Assembly: GCA_905181735.1 (NCBI GenBank)
Contig: CAJIYR010000010.1
Span: 1-64,000 of the forward strand
Length of the DNA stretch: 64,000 bases
Source: an uncultured Hyphomicrobiales bacterium
GTDB taxonomy: Bacteria > Pseudomonadota > Alphaproteobacteria > Rhizobiales > TMED25
Reading direction: 5' to 3'
The position numbers and the translations under genes were made by a program. Of this stretch, positions 27,178 through 37,015 are shown one piece after another. The notes under the pieces are model-generated. The model was not told where the DNA came from, searched no databases, and saw only the letters and a program-made list of their open reading frames with translations. Every line of letters starts with the position of its first letter. The stretch's first letter is position 1.

Positions 27178-28180
27178 TTAAGGCAATTCTTTTATTATAC
27201 GTTAGATAGGATTTAATCATTGACCTAACCTTAACTGGATTCGTTTGTTTAAAGAGTTCTGATATAAATTCTTTAGGGTCATGAATTGTGTTTAATTTAG
27301 ACATATACCAAGATATATGTTTACGAGATATTTTGTTACCACGTTCATTTCCGTAATAAGAAAGTAACATTTCATAGTGATCAATTATAACCTTGTAGAT
27401 ACTATTTAATGAAAGATAACTTGCCTCTATATTTGTATCAAAGTATGACTGCACCTGACCCGGTAGCCAAGGAAGTCCCAGAGCAGCCCTACCGATCATT
27501 ATTCCATCAGCTTTGGTTATAGATAAACATTCGATTGCTTTATCTATAGATGTTATGTCTCCATTGGCAATTAAAGGTACATTAAGTGAATCTTTTATCT
27601 TTGCTATATAATTCCAATCAGCGTTTCCGTTATAAAATTGATCTCTTGTTCTGCCGTGAACTGTTAGCATAGATATTCCTGATGATTCTAACTCCTTTGC
27701 TAATTGAATAACATTAATATTATTTTTATCCCAACCAAGTCGCATTTTTACAGTTATTGGAACATTTATTTTTTTAACCAATAACTCTATAATCTCAACA
27801 GCTAAACCAGGCTCTCTCATTAAAGATGCACCGGCAGCACCACTGGTTACTTTTTTTGCTGGGCAACCCATATTAATATCAATAATATCTGCTCCATTAT
27901 CTACAGATATTTTTGCAGCTTCTAGTATTTCATTGGGGTCTCGTCCAAGTAATTGTATTATAAATGGAATATCTTTGTTATTGGTATGTTTTTTAGCTCT
28001 TAATATTGTTGATTTATCCTGTTTAATTAACTCTTTCGAAGCGATCATTTCACATATTAGATTTGGGTTTCCAAACTTTGACGCAATAACTCTAAACGGA
28101 TAATCAGTTACACCTGACATCGGAGCTAAAAATACATTTGATATATTCTTTGAACTTCCTAATTTAATACTTGTCTTCAC
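27167..28180 (-). CDS. dusB: tRNA-dihydrouridine synthase
   Basis: FMN-dependent reductase of 337 residues that makes dihydrouridine in tRNA D-loops. The N-terminal VFLAPMSGVTDYPFR, the active-site segment INMGCPAKKVTSGAAGASLMR (catalytic Cys near residue 107) and LTVHGRTRDQFYNG with IANGDI are all family landmarks. The FMN-binding segment GIMIGRAALGLPW lies near residue 231. In many bacteria dusB heads a regulatory operon; here it heads dusB-ntrB-ntrC, overlapping ntrB by 11 bases, and diverges from ispDF across 110 bases that should contain both promoters. Confidence 0.95.
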   Translation of the reverse strand: MKTSIKLGSSKNISNVFLAPMSGVTDYPFRVIASKFGNPNLICEMIASKELIKQDKSTILRAKKHTNNKDIPFIIQLLGRDPNEILEAAKISVDNGADIIDINMGCPAKKVTSGAAGASLMREPGLAVEIIELLVKKINVPITVKMRLGWDKNNINVIQLAKELESSGISMLTVHGRTRDQFYNGNADWNYIAKIKDSLNVPLIANGDITSIDKAIECLSITKADGIMIGRAALGLPWLPGQVQSYFDTNIEASYLSLNSIYKVIIDHYEMLLSYYGNERGNKISRKHISWYMSKLNTIHDPKEFISELFKQTNPVKVRSMIKSYLTYNKRIALNES

Positions 28181-28290
28181 ATTAACTGCCTATTATTTAA
28201 ACACATCTATTTATTGCCCTATTTTAATGCATTTGTAAATATATATTCAATGGTTTAATATAAATAAAATATTTAATTACGGAAAAAAAT

Positions 28291-29493
28291 GTGACAATAC
28301 ATAAAAAAAAATTAGTTGACGTTGTAATAACTGCTGCAGGTAATAGCACAAGATTGCAAAATAAACTTCATATACCAAAACAATATAGAAAAGTGAATGA
28401 TAAGTATCTGCTGTCTTATTCAATTGAAAAATTCTCTTCAAATGAAAACATTAACAAAATTTGGTTATGCATAAAACCAGAACATTCTATACATTACAAT
28501 GACTTAATATATAATTTAGAAGAATCTATAAAAAGAAAAGTAAATCTAGTTACAGGGTCCACAACGAGACAAAAAAGTGTTTATAATTGCTTGTTAACAA
28601 TTAATAATAATAAAAGTAAACCAGACCTCATATTTGTACACGATGCTTCTAGGCCAAATTTTAAAGAAAATATTTTAGATAAATTACTATTAAATATAGA
28701 AAACAACGATGGTGTTATCCCTATTATTCCAATATACGATACAGTAAAAAGATTATCTAAGAAAAAAATAGTATTGACTGAAAATAGAGAGGAGTTATTT
28801 TTATCACAAACACCCCAACTTTTCTACTTTCAGAAACTATTACAAGCTCATAACACAGTGATAAAAAGTAAAATATATACAGATGATGCCCAAGTATGTG
28901 AAGACAGTAATTTGAAAATATATACAATAGAAGGTGATCTTGATAATGTCAAAATTACAACAATTGAAGATATAAATGAATATAACTCCTTATTTAAAGA
29001 AAAATTAAAAATAATGACTAGAGTTGGTATGGGTTTTGATGTGCATAAATTTAAAGAAGGTAATTCTATTAGAATATGCGGAATTGATATACCCTTTCAT
29101 AAAGCTTTAATGGGTCATTCTGATGCAGATGTTGTTCTTCATGCTCTAACAGATGCAATCTATGGATCTATAGGTGATAGTGACATAGGCGAACACTTCC
29201 CACCATCAGATATAAGATGGGCCAACGCAAATTCAGAAATATTTCTAAAACATTCAATGAGCAGATTATTAGAAAGAAATGGTTCTATATCAAATATTGA
29301 TATAACAATTATTTGCGAAGAACCCAAGATGAGTAAATACAAGCCTATAATGGTAGATCGATTATCTGAATTAGTTGACATAGAAACTGATAAAATTTCT
29401 ATAAAGGCTACTACTACTGAAAATCTTGGCTTTACGGGAAGAAGAGAAGGTATCGCAGCTCAGTGCATTATAACAATTACAATGCAAATATAA
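28291..29493 (+). CDS. ispDF: Bifunctional IspD/IspF enzyme of the MEP isoprenoid pathway
   Basis: Fusion protein of 400 residues. Residues about 1-235 are 2-C-methyl-D-erythritol 4-phosphate cytidylyltransferase (VVITAAGNSTRLQNK, FVHDASRP, SQTPQLF and TDDAQVCE). Residues about 243-400 are 2-C-methyl-D-erythritol 2,4-cyclodiphosphate synthase, with VGMGFDVHKF, MGHSDADVVLHALTDAI and KATTTENLGFTGRREG. The fusion is typical of alphaproteobacteria. It starts at GTG (28291), six to ten bases after GGAAA. It is divergent from dusB and 10 bases upstream of pncC. Confidence 0.95.
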   Translation: MTIHKKKLVDVVITAAGNSTRLQNKLHIPKQYRKVNDKYLLSYSIEKFSSNENINKIWLCIKPEHSIHYNDLIYNLEESIKRKVNLVTGSTTRQKSVYNCLLTINNNKSKPDLIFVHDASRPNFKENILDKLLLNIENNDGVIPIIPIYDTVKRLSKKKIVLTENREELFLSQTPQLFYFQKLLQAHNTVIKSKIYTDDAQVCEDSNLKIYTIEGDLDNVKITTIEDINEYNSLFKEKLKIMTRVGMGFDVHKFKEGNSIRICGIDIPFHKALMGHSDADVVLHALTDAIYGSIGDSDIGEHFPPSDIRWANANSEIFLKHSMSRLLERNGSISNIDITIICEEPKMSKYKPIMVDRLSELVDIETDKISIKATTTENLGFTGRREGIAAQCIITITMQI

Positions 29494-29503
29494 GGAATAA
29501 CTC

Positions 29504-30001
29504 ATGATCAATAAAACGATGGTATGTAAGGTTATAGATTTTATGGAACTTTGTGTAGAAAAGGAAATAGTAATTTCTACAGCTGAATCATGTACTGGAG
29601 GCCTTTTATCAGCATATATAACATCTTTACCTGGATCATCTGCAATCTTTGACAGAGGATTTGTAACATATTCAAATAATGCAAAAAATCAAATACTTGA
29701 TATTTCAATGGAACTTATAAATAAATATGGCGCTGTCTCAAGTGAAATTTGTATTGAAATGGTTAAACGTGCACTTCAGAATGAAGCAAACTTATCAATA
29801 TCAATTACTGGTATTGCCGGTCCCACTAGTGATGATACTGTAAAAAAAATTGGCTTAGTTTATATTGCAACAAATTACAAGGGACATATAATTTGTAAAG
29901 AATTTAATTTCGGTAATATTGGCAGGGAAAATGTTAGAAATAGATCTGTTCTAGAAGCAATTAAATTGGCTCAAGAAAATATTCTAAGGTTAACAGTATA
30001 A
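29504..30001 (+). CDS. pncC: CinA C-terminal-domain nicotinamide-nucleotide amidase
   Basis: Stand-alone CinA C-terminal domain, 165 residues, which deamidates NMN in pyridine-nucleotide salvage. The active-site region STAESCTGGLLSAYITSLPG (about residues 24-43) contains the catalytic serine, and GFVTYSNNAK and ITGIAGPT follow. It starts 10 bases after ispDF stops, with AAGGA as ribosome binding site, and is co-transcribed with it. Its last 12 bases overlap the 3' end of the convergent RatA-like gene. Confidence 0.92.
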   Translation: MINKTMVCKVIDFMELCVEKEIVISTAESCTGGLLSAYITSLPGSSAIFDRGFVTYSNNAKNQILDISMELINKYGAVSSEICIEMVKRALQNEANLSISITGIAGPTSDDTVKKIGLVYIATNYKGHIICKEFNFGNIGRENVRNRSVLEAIKLAQENILRLTV

Positions 30002-30433
30002 TTCATTTGCTCTTTGTTCAAATGCATTAATGTATTTATTAAAAACCTTACTAAACATAAGTGCTATCAACGGTGAAATTGGTGTTTGTATTAATTCAAA
30101 ATCAATAGTGAAATGGACCATGCAACCATTTTTATCTTTCTCAAATATCCATACATTATTTAATTTTTTAAACAATCCTTCATAGTTATTTACTACAATT
30201 GTACAATTATCACTGTCGAGGGTTATCTTCGATGTAAAATTCTCCAATATCAAACCTACACCAACAGTCATTTTTGCGATAATAACATTGCTATCATTCT
30301 CATAAGCTGATTCAGAAATTATAATTTTTTTACAACCCGGTACAAATTTTGGATATTCTTTTATATCAGATACAAGATCAAACATAAGTTTTGGGCTATG
30401 CTGAACAATTTTTTTTACTGATTGGATTGGCAT
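29990..30433 (-). CDS. RatA/COQ10-like START-domain protein
   Basis: Small protein of 147 residues with the polyketide-cyclase/START-like fold. It opens with IVQHSPKLMFDLVSDIKEYPKFVPGCKK, and ends with SPLIALMFSKVFNKYINAFEQRA. Homologues are annotated either as RatA (ribosome association toxin) or as Coq10-like ubiquinone-binding proteins. No RatB partner is present here. It starts one base downstream of the lipA stop codon, and the lipA-ratA order is common in alphaproteobacteria, so a quinone or respiratory role is at least as likely as a toxin role. It ends inside the convergent pncC by 12 bases. Confidence 0.87.
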   Translation of the reverse strand: MPIQSVKKIVQHSPKLMFDLVSDIKEYPKFVPGCKKIIISESAYENDSNVIIAKMTVGVGLILENFTSKITLDSDNCTIVVNNYEGLFKKLNNVWIFEKDKNGCMVHFTIDFELIQTPISPLIALMFSKVFNKYINAFEQRANELYC

Positions 30434-30434
30434 A

Positions 30435-31394
30435 TTAACTTACACTTAAATTGCGTGACTTTTGCAGTAACTTAAAATGTTCATCCGCATGATATGAAGA
30501 GCGTGTAAAGGGACTAGAAGAAACTAATAAAAATCCTTTAGACTTTGCAACAGTTTCATAATTTCTAAATTCATCTGGATGTATGTAATCCATAACGGGT
30601 GTATGTTTTTTTGTCGGTTGAAGATATTGACCTATAGTTAGAAAATCAACTCCAGCAGATCTTAAATCGTCCATAACTTGAAGAACTTCATTTCTTTTTT
30701 CTCCTAATCCAAGCATTAATCCTGATTTTGTAAATATTTTAGGATTAATTAATTTAACATTATGCAGAAGATTCAATGAATGATAATAACGTGCACCTGG
30801 TCTAATTGTTAAATAATTAGATGGGACAGTTTCTAGATTATGGTTAAAAACATCAGGCGAGGCCTCAACTACTAATTCATAAGATTTATCTTTTCTAAGA
30901 AAATCTGGTGTCAAAACTTCTATGGTTGTTTTAGGCGATAGTAATTTAATCTTATTAATAACTTCAGCAAAATGCATGGCGCCACCATCTGGCAAATCAT
31001 CTCTATCCACGGATGTTATTACAACATGTTTTAATTGAAGTTCTTTTACTGCTATTGCTATATTATCAGGTTCCGTTTTATTTAAACTCGCAGGTATACC
31101 AGTCTTTACGTTGCAAAATGAGCAAGCTCTAGTACAAGTGTCTCCCATTATCATCATAGTTGCATGTTTCTTTTCCCAGCATTCACTAATATTTGGGCAT
31201 GCAGCCTCTTCACAAACAGTAACTAATTTTAGCCTGTCAAGGGTATCTTTTGTAAAATTATAACCTTCAGATAACCGAGATCTAACCTTTATCCAGTCAG
31301 GTCTTTTTAGTTGCTCTAAATCTGGTTTTCCAACATGTTGCGGTTGTCTTAAAGTTTTATCTTTTGAAGATATATTGTTTATAATATTGACCAT
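30435..31394 (-). CDS. lipA: Lipoyl synthase
   Basis: Radical SAM enzyme of 319 residues inserting two sulfur atoms into octanoyl groups on E2 subunits and GcvH. The auxiliary-cluster cysteines are in [12 protein letters not shown] (about residues 61-72), and the SAM-cluster cysteines in CTRACSFC (about 87-94). The late [13 protein letters not shown] holds the conserved serine ligand. It lies 21 bases downstream of lpd and so directly in the pyruvate dehydrogenase operon whose E1-beta and E2 lipoyl domains it must modify. No lipB is in this window. Confidence 0.96.
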   Translation of the reverse strand: MVNIINNISSKDKTLRQPQHVGKPDLEQLKRPDWIKVRSRLSEGYNFTKDTLDRLKLVTVCEEAACPNISECWEKKHATMMIMGDTCTRACSFCNVKTGIPASLNKTEPDNIAIAVKELQLKHVVITSVDRDDLPDGGAMHFAEVINKIKLLSPKTTIEVLTPDFLRKDKSYELVVEASPDVFNHNLETVPSNYLTIRPGARYYHSLNLLHNVKLINPKIFTKSGLMLGLGEKRNEVLQVMDDLRSAGVDFLTIGQYLQPTKKHTPVMDYIHPDEFRNYETVAKSKGFLLVSSSPFTRSSYHADEHFKLLQKSRNLSVS

Positions 31395-31415
31395 TTATTA
31401 TACCGCATTAGTTAC

Positions 31416-32807
31416 TTAGAAATGAATTGATATTCCGTATGCATTTAAAACAGCTTCGTGCAGTGATTCGGAAAGAGTTGGATGAGGAAAAACAGTTGTT
31501 TTGATATCTTCTTCAGTTCCTTCCATATTTTTAGCTATAGTGTAACCATGTATAAGCTCTGTTACACCATCTCCTATCATATGAGCACCAAGTAATTCTC
31601 CAGTATTTTCTTCGTAAATAACTTTAATAAATCCACTTGTTGACCCAATAGCTTGTGCTTTACCATTGGCCATCAATGGAAATTTTCCTACTTTAATTTT
31701 ATATTTTTCTAGCGCTACTTTTTCACTAAGACCAACTGAGGCAATCTGGGGACTAGAATAAACACAACCTGGAATATTGTTTTTATTCAGAGGATGTAGG
31801 TTAGGTAGTCCAGCGATATTTTCAACGCATATTACCGCTTCATGTGAAGCTTTATGGGCTAGCCATGGGGCTCCAGCAACGTCTCCTATAGCGTATATAT
31901 TTTTGATATTTGTTTTTGACCATTCATCTGTAACTATATGCCCTTTATCCGTCTTAATGTCGATTTCTTCTAAACCTAAATTATCAATATTACCTGTTAT
32001 GCCAATAGCAACTATAACTTTATCAACTTCAATATTGTGAATTTTGGTATCTTTGCCTTTAAGTTTTAATATTTCTTTTTTATTTTTACTAACAATTTCT
32101 TGTACAATAGTTTCTGTATAAAATTTTATACCTAAGTCAGTAAATTCTTTTTTGGCATGTTCAGATATTTCTGAATCTTCATTTGGAAGTATTGTGTTTG
32201 CAATCTCAATAACACTAACATTCGATCCAAGGGCATTGTAAAAGCTTGCAAACTCCATACCAATTGCACCAGAACCAATAATAGCAATCTTATTAGGAAG
32301 TTCCTCTGGAACCATTGCTTCCCTATAAGTCCAGATATTTTTACCTACATTAATATTTGGCAAACTTCTTGCACGCGCTCCAGTTGCAATTATAATATTA
32401 TCTGACGTAATATCTTGAATATCACCGTTATTGTTAACTTTGATATTATTTTTAGTTTCAAATATTGCTGTTCCAATTAATAGATCTATTTTATTTTTTT
32501 TTAACAAAAAACTTATTCCATCTGAAAGTGTCTTTGCAACACTCCTTGATCTTTTGATAATTTTTTTAAAATCAATATCAACATTGTCTGCTTTTATACC
32601 ATAAGAATCTGCATGCTTTATCATCTGATAAACTTCAGCAGATTTTAAAAGTGACTTAGTAGGAATACAACCCCAGTTTAGACAAACCCCACCAAGGCTC
32701 TCTTTTTCAATTATTGCAGTCTTAAGACCTAATTGCGCAGATCTAATTGCAGCAACATATCCGCCAGGCCCAGAACCGATTATAATGATATCGTAATTAT
32801 TCTTCAT
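31416..32807 (-). CDS. lpdA: Dihydrolipoyl dehydrogenase (E3)
   Basis: FAD flavoprotein of 463 residues reoxidising dihydrolipoamide. The FAD-binding IIIGSGPGGYVAAIRSAQ is at the N-terminus; the redox disulfide pair lies in GGVCLNWGCIPTK; an NAD-binding IIGSGAIGMEFASF and a dimer-interface histidine near HPTLSESLHEA follow. I chose the ATG at 32807; an in-frame TTG 12 bases earlier is really part of the Shine-Dalgarno (TTGGAG, seven bases before the ATG). It is 24 bases downstream of pdhC, part of the pdh operon. Confidence 0.95.
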   Translation of the reverse strand: MKNNYDIIIIGSGPGGYVAAIRSAQLGLKTAIIEKESLGGVCLNWGCIPTKSLLKSAEVYQMIKHADSYGIKADNVDIDFKKIIKRSRSVAKTLSDGISFLLKKNKIDLLIGTAIFETKNNIKVNNNGDIQDITSDNIIIATGARARSLPNINVGKNIWTYREAMVPEELPNKIAIIGSGAIGMEFASFYNALGSNVSVIEIANTILPNEDSEISEHAKKEFTDLGIKFYTETIVQEIVSKNKKEILKLKGKDTKIHNIEVDKVIVAIGITGNIDNLGLEEIDIKTDKGHIVTDEWSKTNIKNIYAIGDVAGAPWLAHKASHEAVICVENIAGLPNLHPLNKNNIPGCVYSSPQIASVGLSEKVALEKYKIKVGKFPLMANGKAQAIGSTSGFIKVIYEENTGELLGAHMIGDGVTELIHGYTIAKNMEGTEEDIKTTVFPHPTLSESLHEAVLNAYGISIHF

Positions 32808-32831
32808 AAAAAACTCCAAAATTTAAAAAAT

Positions 32832-34166
32832 TTATAATAGCAATAGTGATGGATCTTCAATTAATTTTTTAAAGTAACTAATAAATTTAGCTGCAACAGC
32901 TCCATCAATAACCCTGTGATCTGAAGTCATTGTAACGGTCATAATCATATCAATCGCAAGTGCACCGTCTATAACAACTGGTCTATCTTCAGCTATACCT
33001 ATAGATAATATTGAACTTTGCGGTTGATTGATAATTGAGTTAAAAGACTTAATTCCATACGACCCCAAATTTGAAATAGAAAAATTTCCACCCTCATATT
33101 CCGTTGGAGATAACTTTCTTTCTTTAGCTTTTATTATCAACTCTTTCGATTCTAGTGAAATTTCTTTTAATCCTTTTATATTAACATTTCTGATGATAGG
33201 AGTTATCAAGCCACCTTCTACAGCTACTGCAAAACCAATGTCACTGCTATGATGTTTTAATATACAATCACCAGCCCAAGAAGAATTTACTTCAGGAACC
33301 TCTAACAAACATTTTGATGAAGCTTTTATAATAAAGTCGTTAATAGAGAGCTTAACTCCATCTTGGATTTTTTCTCTATTGATACGTTTTCTAGTTTCAT
33401 TTAAGTTACTTACACTACAATCAATATTTAAACTATATTGCGGTATTTCAGATATTGTTTTTGTAAGTCTATTAGAAATAATTTCTCTCATTTTTGTTAA
33501 TTGCACAACATCATATTTACCTGTAATATAATAATCTTTTGTATTATTTGGAATAAATTCATTAGATTTAGTTCTGTCGATGTGATTGTTCAATACAATA
33601 CTTGAGCTCTCAATATCTCTTTTAACAATTCTACCATTTGGACCTGAACCAATTATATTTGAATAATCAATATTTCCCTCGGCAGCTAGGCGTTTTGCCA
33701 AAGGGCTAATTATTACTTTTCCTTGATGAGTTTTCTTAATATTAGCAGTTTCTATTTGAAGGTTTTTGCTCTCCTTAACATCCGTTAAATTAGAAGCCTT
33801 ATTTTCTTCATCAAAATCAATTGGAGAAATAGAATCATTTATAATATCTTCATCAACAGATTTGGTTTCCAGGGTATCTTTATCTAAATCATTGTTGTGA
33901 TCAATAAGATCTTCTTCTGTTTCGCCATCAATCAATACAATTGCTATAACTGTATTTACACGGACATTTTCAGTTCCGGATGGAATTAATATTTTTCCTA
34001 ATACACCGTCATCTATGGATTCAAATTCCATAGTAGCTTTATCTGTTTCAATCTCAGCAATAACATCACCAGATTTTATGACATCACCTTCCTTTATCAA
34101 CCATTTAGTTAAATTACCCTCTTCCATTGTGGGCGATAGAGCTGGCATAAATAATTTTAATGGCAT
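32832..34166 (-). CDS. pdhC: Pyruvate dehydrogenase E2, dihydrolipoyl acetyltransferase
   Basis: E2 core of 444 residues. One lipoyl domain (about 1-80) has the lipoylated lysine in [14 protein letters not shown] flexible acidic linker of about 60 residues follows. The subunit-binding domain reads [19 protein letters not shown] and [12 protein letters not shown] (about 152-187). The catalytic domain ends with [14 protein letters not shown], containing the catalytic histidine. A single lipoyl domain, with a second one carried on E1-beta, is the alphaproteobacterial form. Its gene lies 32 bases after pdhB. Confidence 0.95.
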   Translation of the reverse strand: MPLKLFMPALSPTMEEGNLTKWLIKEGDVIKSGDVIAEIETDKATMEFESIDDGVLGKILIPSGTENVRVNTVIAIVLIDGETEEDLIDHNNDLDKDTLETKSVDEDIINDSISPIDFDEENKASNLTDVKESKNLQIETANIKKTHQGKVIISPLAKRLAAEGNIDYSNIIGSGPNGRIVKRDIESSSIVLNNHIDRTKSNEFIPNNTKDYYITGKYDVVQLTKMREIISNRLTKTISEIPQYSLNIDCSVSNLNETRKRINREKIQDGVKLSINDFIIKASSKCLLEVPEVNSSWAGDCILKHHSSDIGFAVAVEGGLITPIIRNVNIKGLKEISLESKELIIKAKERKLSPTEYEGGNFSISNLGSYGIKSFNSIINQPQSSILSIGIAEDRPVVIDGALAIDMIMTVTMTSDHRVIDGAVAAKFISYFKKLIEDPSLLLL

Positions 34167-34198
34167 TTTAAACCTTCGTTTGTTAAATATATAATATA

Positions 34199-35545
34199 TT
34201 AAATAATTTTTTTTACAGCGTTAAGAATATCTTCAACTGTTGGCAATGCAAGTTTTTCTAGATTTTCAGCATATGGCATTGGTACATCTTTACCTGAAAC
34301 ACGACATACAGGCCCATCTAAATAATCAAATGCCTCTTCCATTAAAATAGCAGATATCTCTGAAGCGACACCAGATTGAGACCAACCCTGTTCAACTACA
34401 ATGCATTTATTTGTTTTCTTAACTGAGTTTATAATTGTATCTTTATCTAGTGGTTTGAGTGTACGTAAATCAATTATTTCAACATCAATACCTTCATTTG
34501 ATAAAATCTCTGAAGCTTCAATTGCTAATTTCATACAAATGCTAAAAGAAATAATTGTAATATCATCTCCAGTTTTAACGATATTAGCTTTTCCAATTTC
34601 AATGATGTCTTGGTCTGTTATATCAACCACACCTTTATCGTTATATAAAATTTCATTTTCTAGAAAAATTACAGGGTTAGGATTCCGTATGGCAGCTTTT
34701 AACAAACCCTTTGAATCATTTGCCGTATAAGGGGCTATAACTATTAGTCCAGGGATATGTGAGAACCAAGCTGAAAAGTCTTGACTATGTTGTGCACCTA
34801 CCCTTGCCGCAGCACCATTCGGTCCCCTGAAGACTATCTGACTATTAATTTGTCCACCTCCCATGTATAGCGTTTTAGCAGCTGAATTAATAATATGATC
34901 CATAGCTTGAAGAGCAAAATTGAACGTCATAAACTCTACTATAGGTTTTAGTCCAGCAAAAGAAGCACCTATGCTTATACCAGCAAAACCATTTTCAGTT
35001 ATTGGTGTGTCAATAACTCTGTCTTTACCAAATTCATCTAACAGACCTTGTGTAACCTTGTATGCACCTTGATATTCAGCAACCTCTTCTCCAATTACAA
35101 AAACATCTTTATCGAGTCGCATTTCTTCTGCCATCGCATCCCTGAGAGCTTCTCTTACACTAAACTGGTTATCATCAGGGAGTGATTTTTTTATTACTTT
35201 TTTGTTAGCTGCAACTTTTTTAACCGGTTTAACTTTATTGGTAAAAAGCTTACCTTTAAGTTCCTCTGTATCTAATACAGCGATTGGCTCAGAAACTGTT
35301 TCAGAATCTAATTCTATAATTGCTATTGGTGTCTTTATTTCTACGTCTTCTGTGCCTTCAGATACTAAAATTTGAGATAGAACGCCATCGTACATAGACT
35401 CAACCTCCATACCAGCTTTATCGGTCTCTATTTCAGCTATAATATCACCAGAATTTACAGTATCACCAACTTTCACTAACCATTTTGTTAGAGACCCTGT
35501 TTTCATACTTGGCGACATTGCGGGCATTAATATTTTTGTAGACAC
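34199..35545 (-). CDS. pdhB: Pyruvate dehydrogenase E1 beta subunit with N-terminal lipoyl domain
   Basis: Protein of 448 residues. Residues 1-80 form a lipoyl domain ([13 protein letters not shown]). A Lys-rich linker (about 100-125) leads to the E1-beta transketolase domain, with [34 protein letters not shown] and a glycine/alanine-rich PYTANDSKG region. The fused lipoyl domain is a hallmark of alphaproteobacterial complexes and explains why pdhC carries only one. It lies 17 bases after pdhA and 32 before pdhC in a five-gene unit with lpd and lipA. Confidence 0.95.
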   Translation of the reverse strand: MSTKILMPAMSPSMKTGSLTKWLVKVGDTVNSGDIIAEIETDKAGMEVESMYDGVLSQILVSEGTEDVEIKTPIAIIELDSETVSEPIAVLDTEELKGKLFTNKVKPVKKVAANKKVIKKSLPDDNQFSVREALRDAMAEEMRLDKDVFVIGEEVAEYQGAYKVTQGLLDEFGKDRVIDTPITENGFAGISIGASFAGLKPIVEFMTFNFALQAMDHIINSAAKTLYMGGGQINSQIVFRGPNGAAARVGAQHSQDFSAWFSHIPGLIVIAPYTANDSKGLLKAAIRNPNPVIFLENEILYNDKGVVDITDQDIIEIGKANIVKTGDDITIISFSICMKLAIEASEILSNEGIDVEIIDLRTLKPLDKDTIINSVKKTNKCIVVEQGWSQSGVASEISAILMEEAFDYLDGPVCRVSGKDVPMPYAENLEKLALPTVEDILNAVKKII

Positions 35546-35562
35546 TTATTTATATCCTAACT

Positions 35563-36567
35563 TTATTTAACATAAACATCATTCCATAATTCAACTTCTT
35601 CTGGAAGTGGGCTATTTTCAGCAAAAACCGCTGCATCTAATATTTGTTTTTTTATAACACTATCAATATCTTTTAACGCTACCTCAGATAAAATCTTCTT
35701 TTTAAGAATTCTGTTTTTTACACTTTCTATTGGATCAGAATGATCTCTAACTTCATTGACCTCATCTCTAGTTCTATACTGTGCTGGATCTGACATTGAA
35801 TGCCCCCTATACCTATAAGTTAGCATTTCTAGAATATAGGGACCACCACCGTTTCTTGTTCTATCTACTATTCTCTTTCCAGCTTCAACAACTGCACTAA
35901 TATCCATTCCATCAACTTGTTCACCTTCAATTCCAAAGCTGATTCCCCTTTGTGATAAATCAGATTGCGCTGACGATCTCTGAATACTAGTCCCCATAGC
36001 ATATCTATTATTTTCAATAATATATATGCAAGGGAGATTCCATAATTTAGCCATATTAAAGCTTTCGTAAACCTGACCTTGATTTGCAGCACCATCTCCA
36101 AAATACGTGAGAGCTACTCGATCGTTTTTTCTGTATTTATTAGCAAAAGCTAAGCCGGTACCCAATGGAACTGAAGCACCAACAATACCGTGCCCTCCAT
36201 AAAAATTCATTTCTTTTGAAAACATATGCATAGATCCACCCTTACCTTTGGAATATCCATCGCTTTTTCCAAAAAGCTCGGCCATTACACCCTTTGGATC
36301 CATACCGCATGCAATCATATGACCATGATCTCTATATGTTGTAATAAGTTGATCGCCTTTTTCTATAGACATTTGCAAACCAACTACAACCGCCTCTTGA
36401 CCAATATACAAATGACAAAATCCACCAATTTTTCCCATTCCATAGAGTTGTCCGGCTTTTTCTTCAAAACGCCTAATCTTTAACATCTCTGTATATGCAG
36501 AAACCTCATCAGAGTTCGTTAGATGTATTTTATTTATCTTTTTTGATTTTTTTTTACTATTTAACAT
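35563..36567 (-). CDS. pdhA: Pyruvate dehydrogenase E1 alpha subunit
   Basis: Thiamine-diphosphate enzyme subunit of 334 residues decarboxylating pyruvate. The cofactor motif begins at GDGAANQGQVYESFNMAKLW and continues to the NNRYAMGTS segment (about residues 157-187). The phosphorylation-loop-like region RYRGHSMSDPAQYR (about 253-266) and GGKGGSMHMF-like segment (here GKGGSMHMF) are as expected. It heads the pdhA-pdhB-pdhC-lpd-lipA unit. The 108-base AT-rich gap to the FtsB-like gene should hold the promoter, though I cannot place it. Confidence 0.96.
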   Translation of the reverse strand: MLNSKKKSKKINKIHLTNSDEVSAYTEMLKIRRFEEKAGQLYGMGKIGGFCHLYIGQEAVVVGLQMSIEKGDQLITTYRDHGHMIACGMDPKGVMAELFGKSDGYSKGKGGSMHMFSKEMNFYGGHGIVGASVPLGTGLAFANKYRKNDRVALTYFGDGAANQGQVYESFNMAKLWNLPCIYIIENNRYAMGTSIQRSSAQSDLSQRGISFGIEGEQVDGMDISAVVEAGKRIVDRTRNGGGPYILEMLTYRYRGHSMSDPAQYRTRDEVNEVRDHSDPIESVKNRILKKKILSEVALKDIDSVIKKQILDAAVFAENSPLPEEVELWNDVYVK

Positions 36568-36675
36568 ATTTCACTTTTATATTATTTAACAAATGTATAT
36601 ATACCAGATATAATTCTTATTTAATAAATAAAAACAGAATGATCGTTCTAAAATACATAGATATAAACAATATTT

Positions 36676-36990
36676 TCAATTTTTATGAATAACAATTTCA
36701 TCTGGATGCGCATAATAGAGTATTTTTTTTGCTTGTTCTTCCAACATATCCGAATCAATTGGATCAAGTAGCCTTATATGTTGTCTTAATTTATTTTTTT
36801 CTTGCTCGAGATCATGCAAAACATCTAGTAATTCAGACATTTGTGAGTGTAATTTAGTATTCTTTGCATAACCCCTGTCACTAACATAACTGTGGTAGAA
36901 GATATATATAAAGAAAATTATAACCCCTGTTGGCAAAAGAGATAATATTAGATATTTTTTAAAATTAACGTAGAACATAGTTTTATACAT
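36676..36990 (-). CDS. FtsB/DivIC-like septum formation initiator
   Basis: Small bitopic division protein of 104 residues from the ATG at 36990. A longer frame reaching 37080 would run into enolase, so I shortened it; ATG at 36978 is also possible. A membrane helix spans about residues 12-32, followed by SDRGYAK and a coiled coil (about 45-75; LLDVLHDLEQEKNKLRQHI), then LDPIDSDMLEEQAKKILYYAHPDE, the typical alphaproteobacterial end. In FtsB-type proteins the coiled coil pairs with FtsL and FtsQ. It lies between eno and pdhA, the conserved alphaproteobacterial location. Confidence 0.87.
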   Translation of the reverse strand: MYKTMFYVNFKKYLILSLLPTGVIIFFIYIFYHSYVSDRGYAKNTKLHSQMSELLDVLHDLEQEKNKLRQHIRLLDPIDSDMLEEQAKKILYYAHPDEIVIHKN

Positions 36991-37015
36991 TAAAGTTAAA
37001 ATAATTAAAAAATTA

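Noticed and set aside
29990-30433. RatA toxin of a RatAB toxin-antitoxin pair
   Set aside because: No RatB gene is nearby, and the lipA-linked alphaproteobacterial homologues may be Coq10-like quinone proteins; the toxin label is not supported.
32808-32819. TTG start for lpdA
   Set aside because: The TTGGAG bases are the Shine-Dalgarno of the ATG at 32807.
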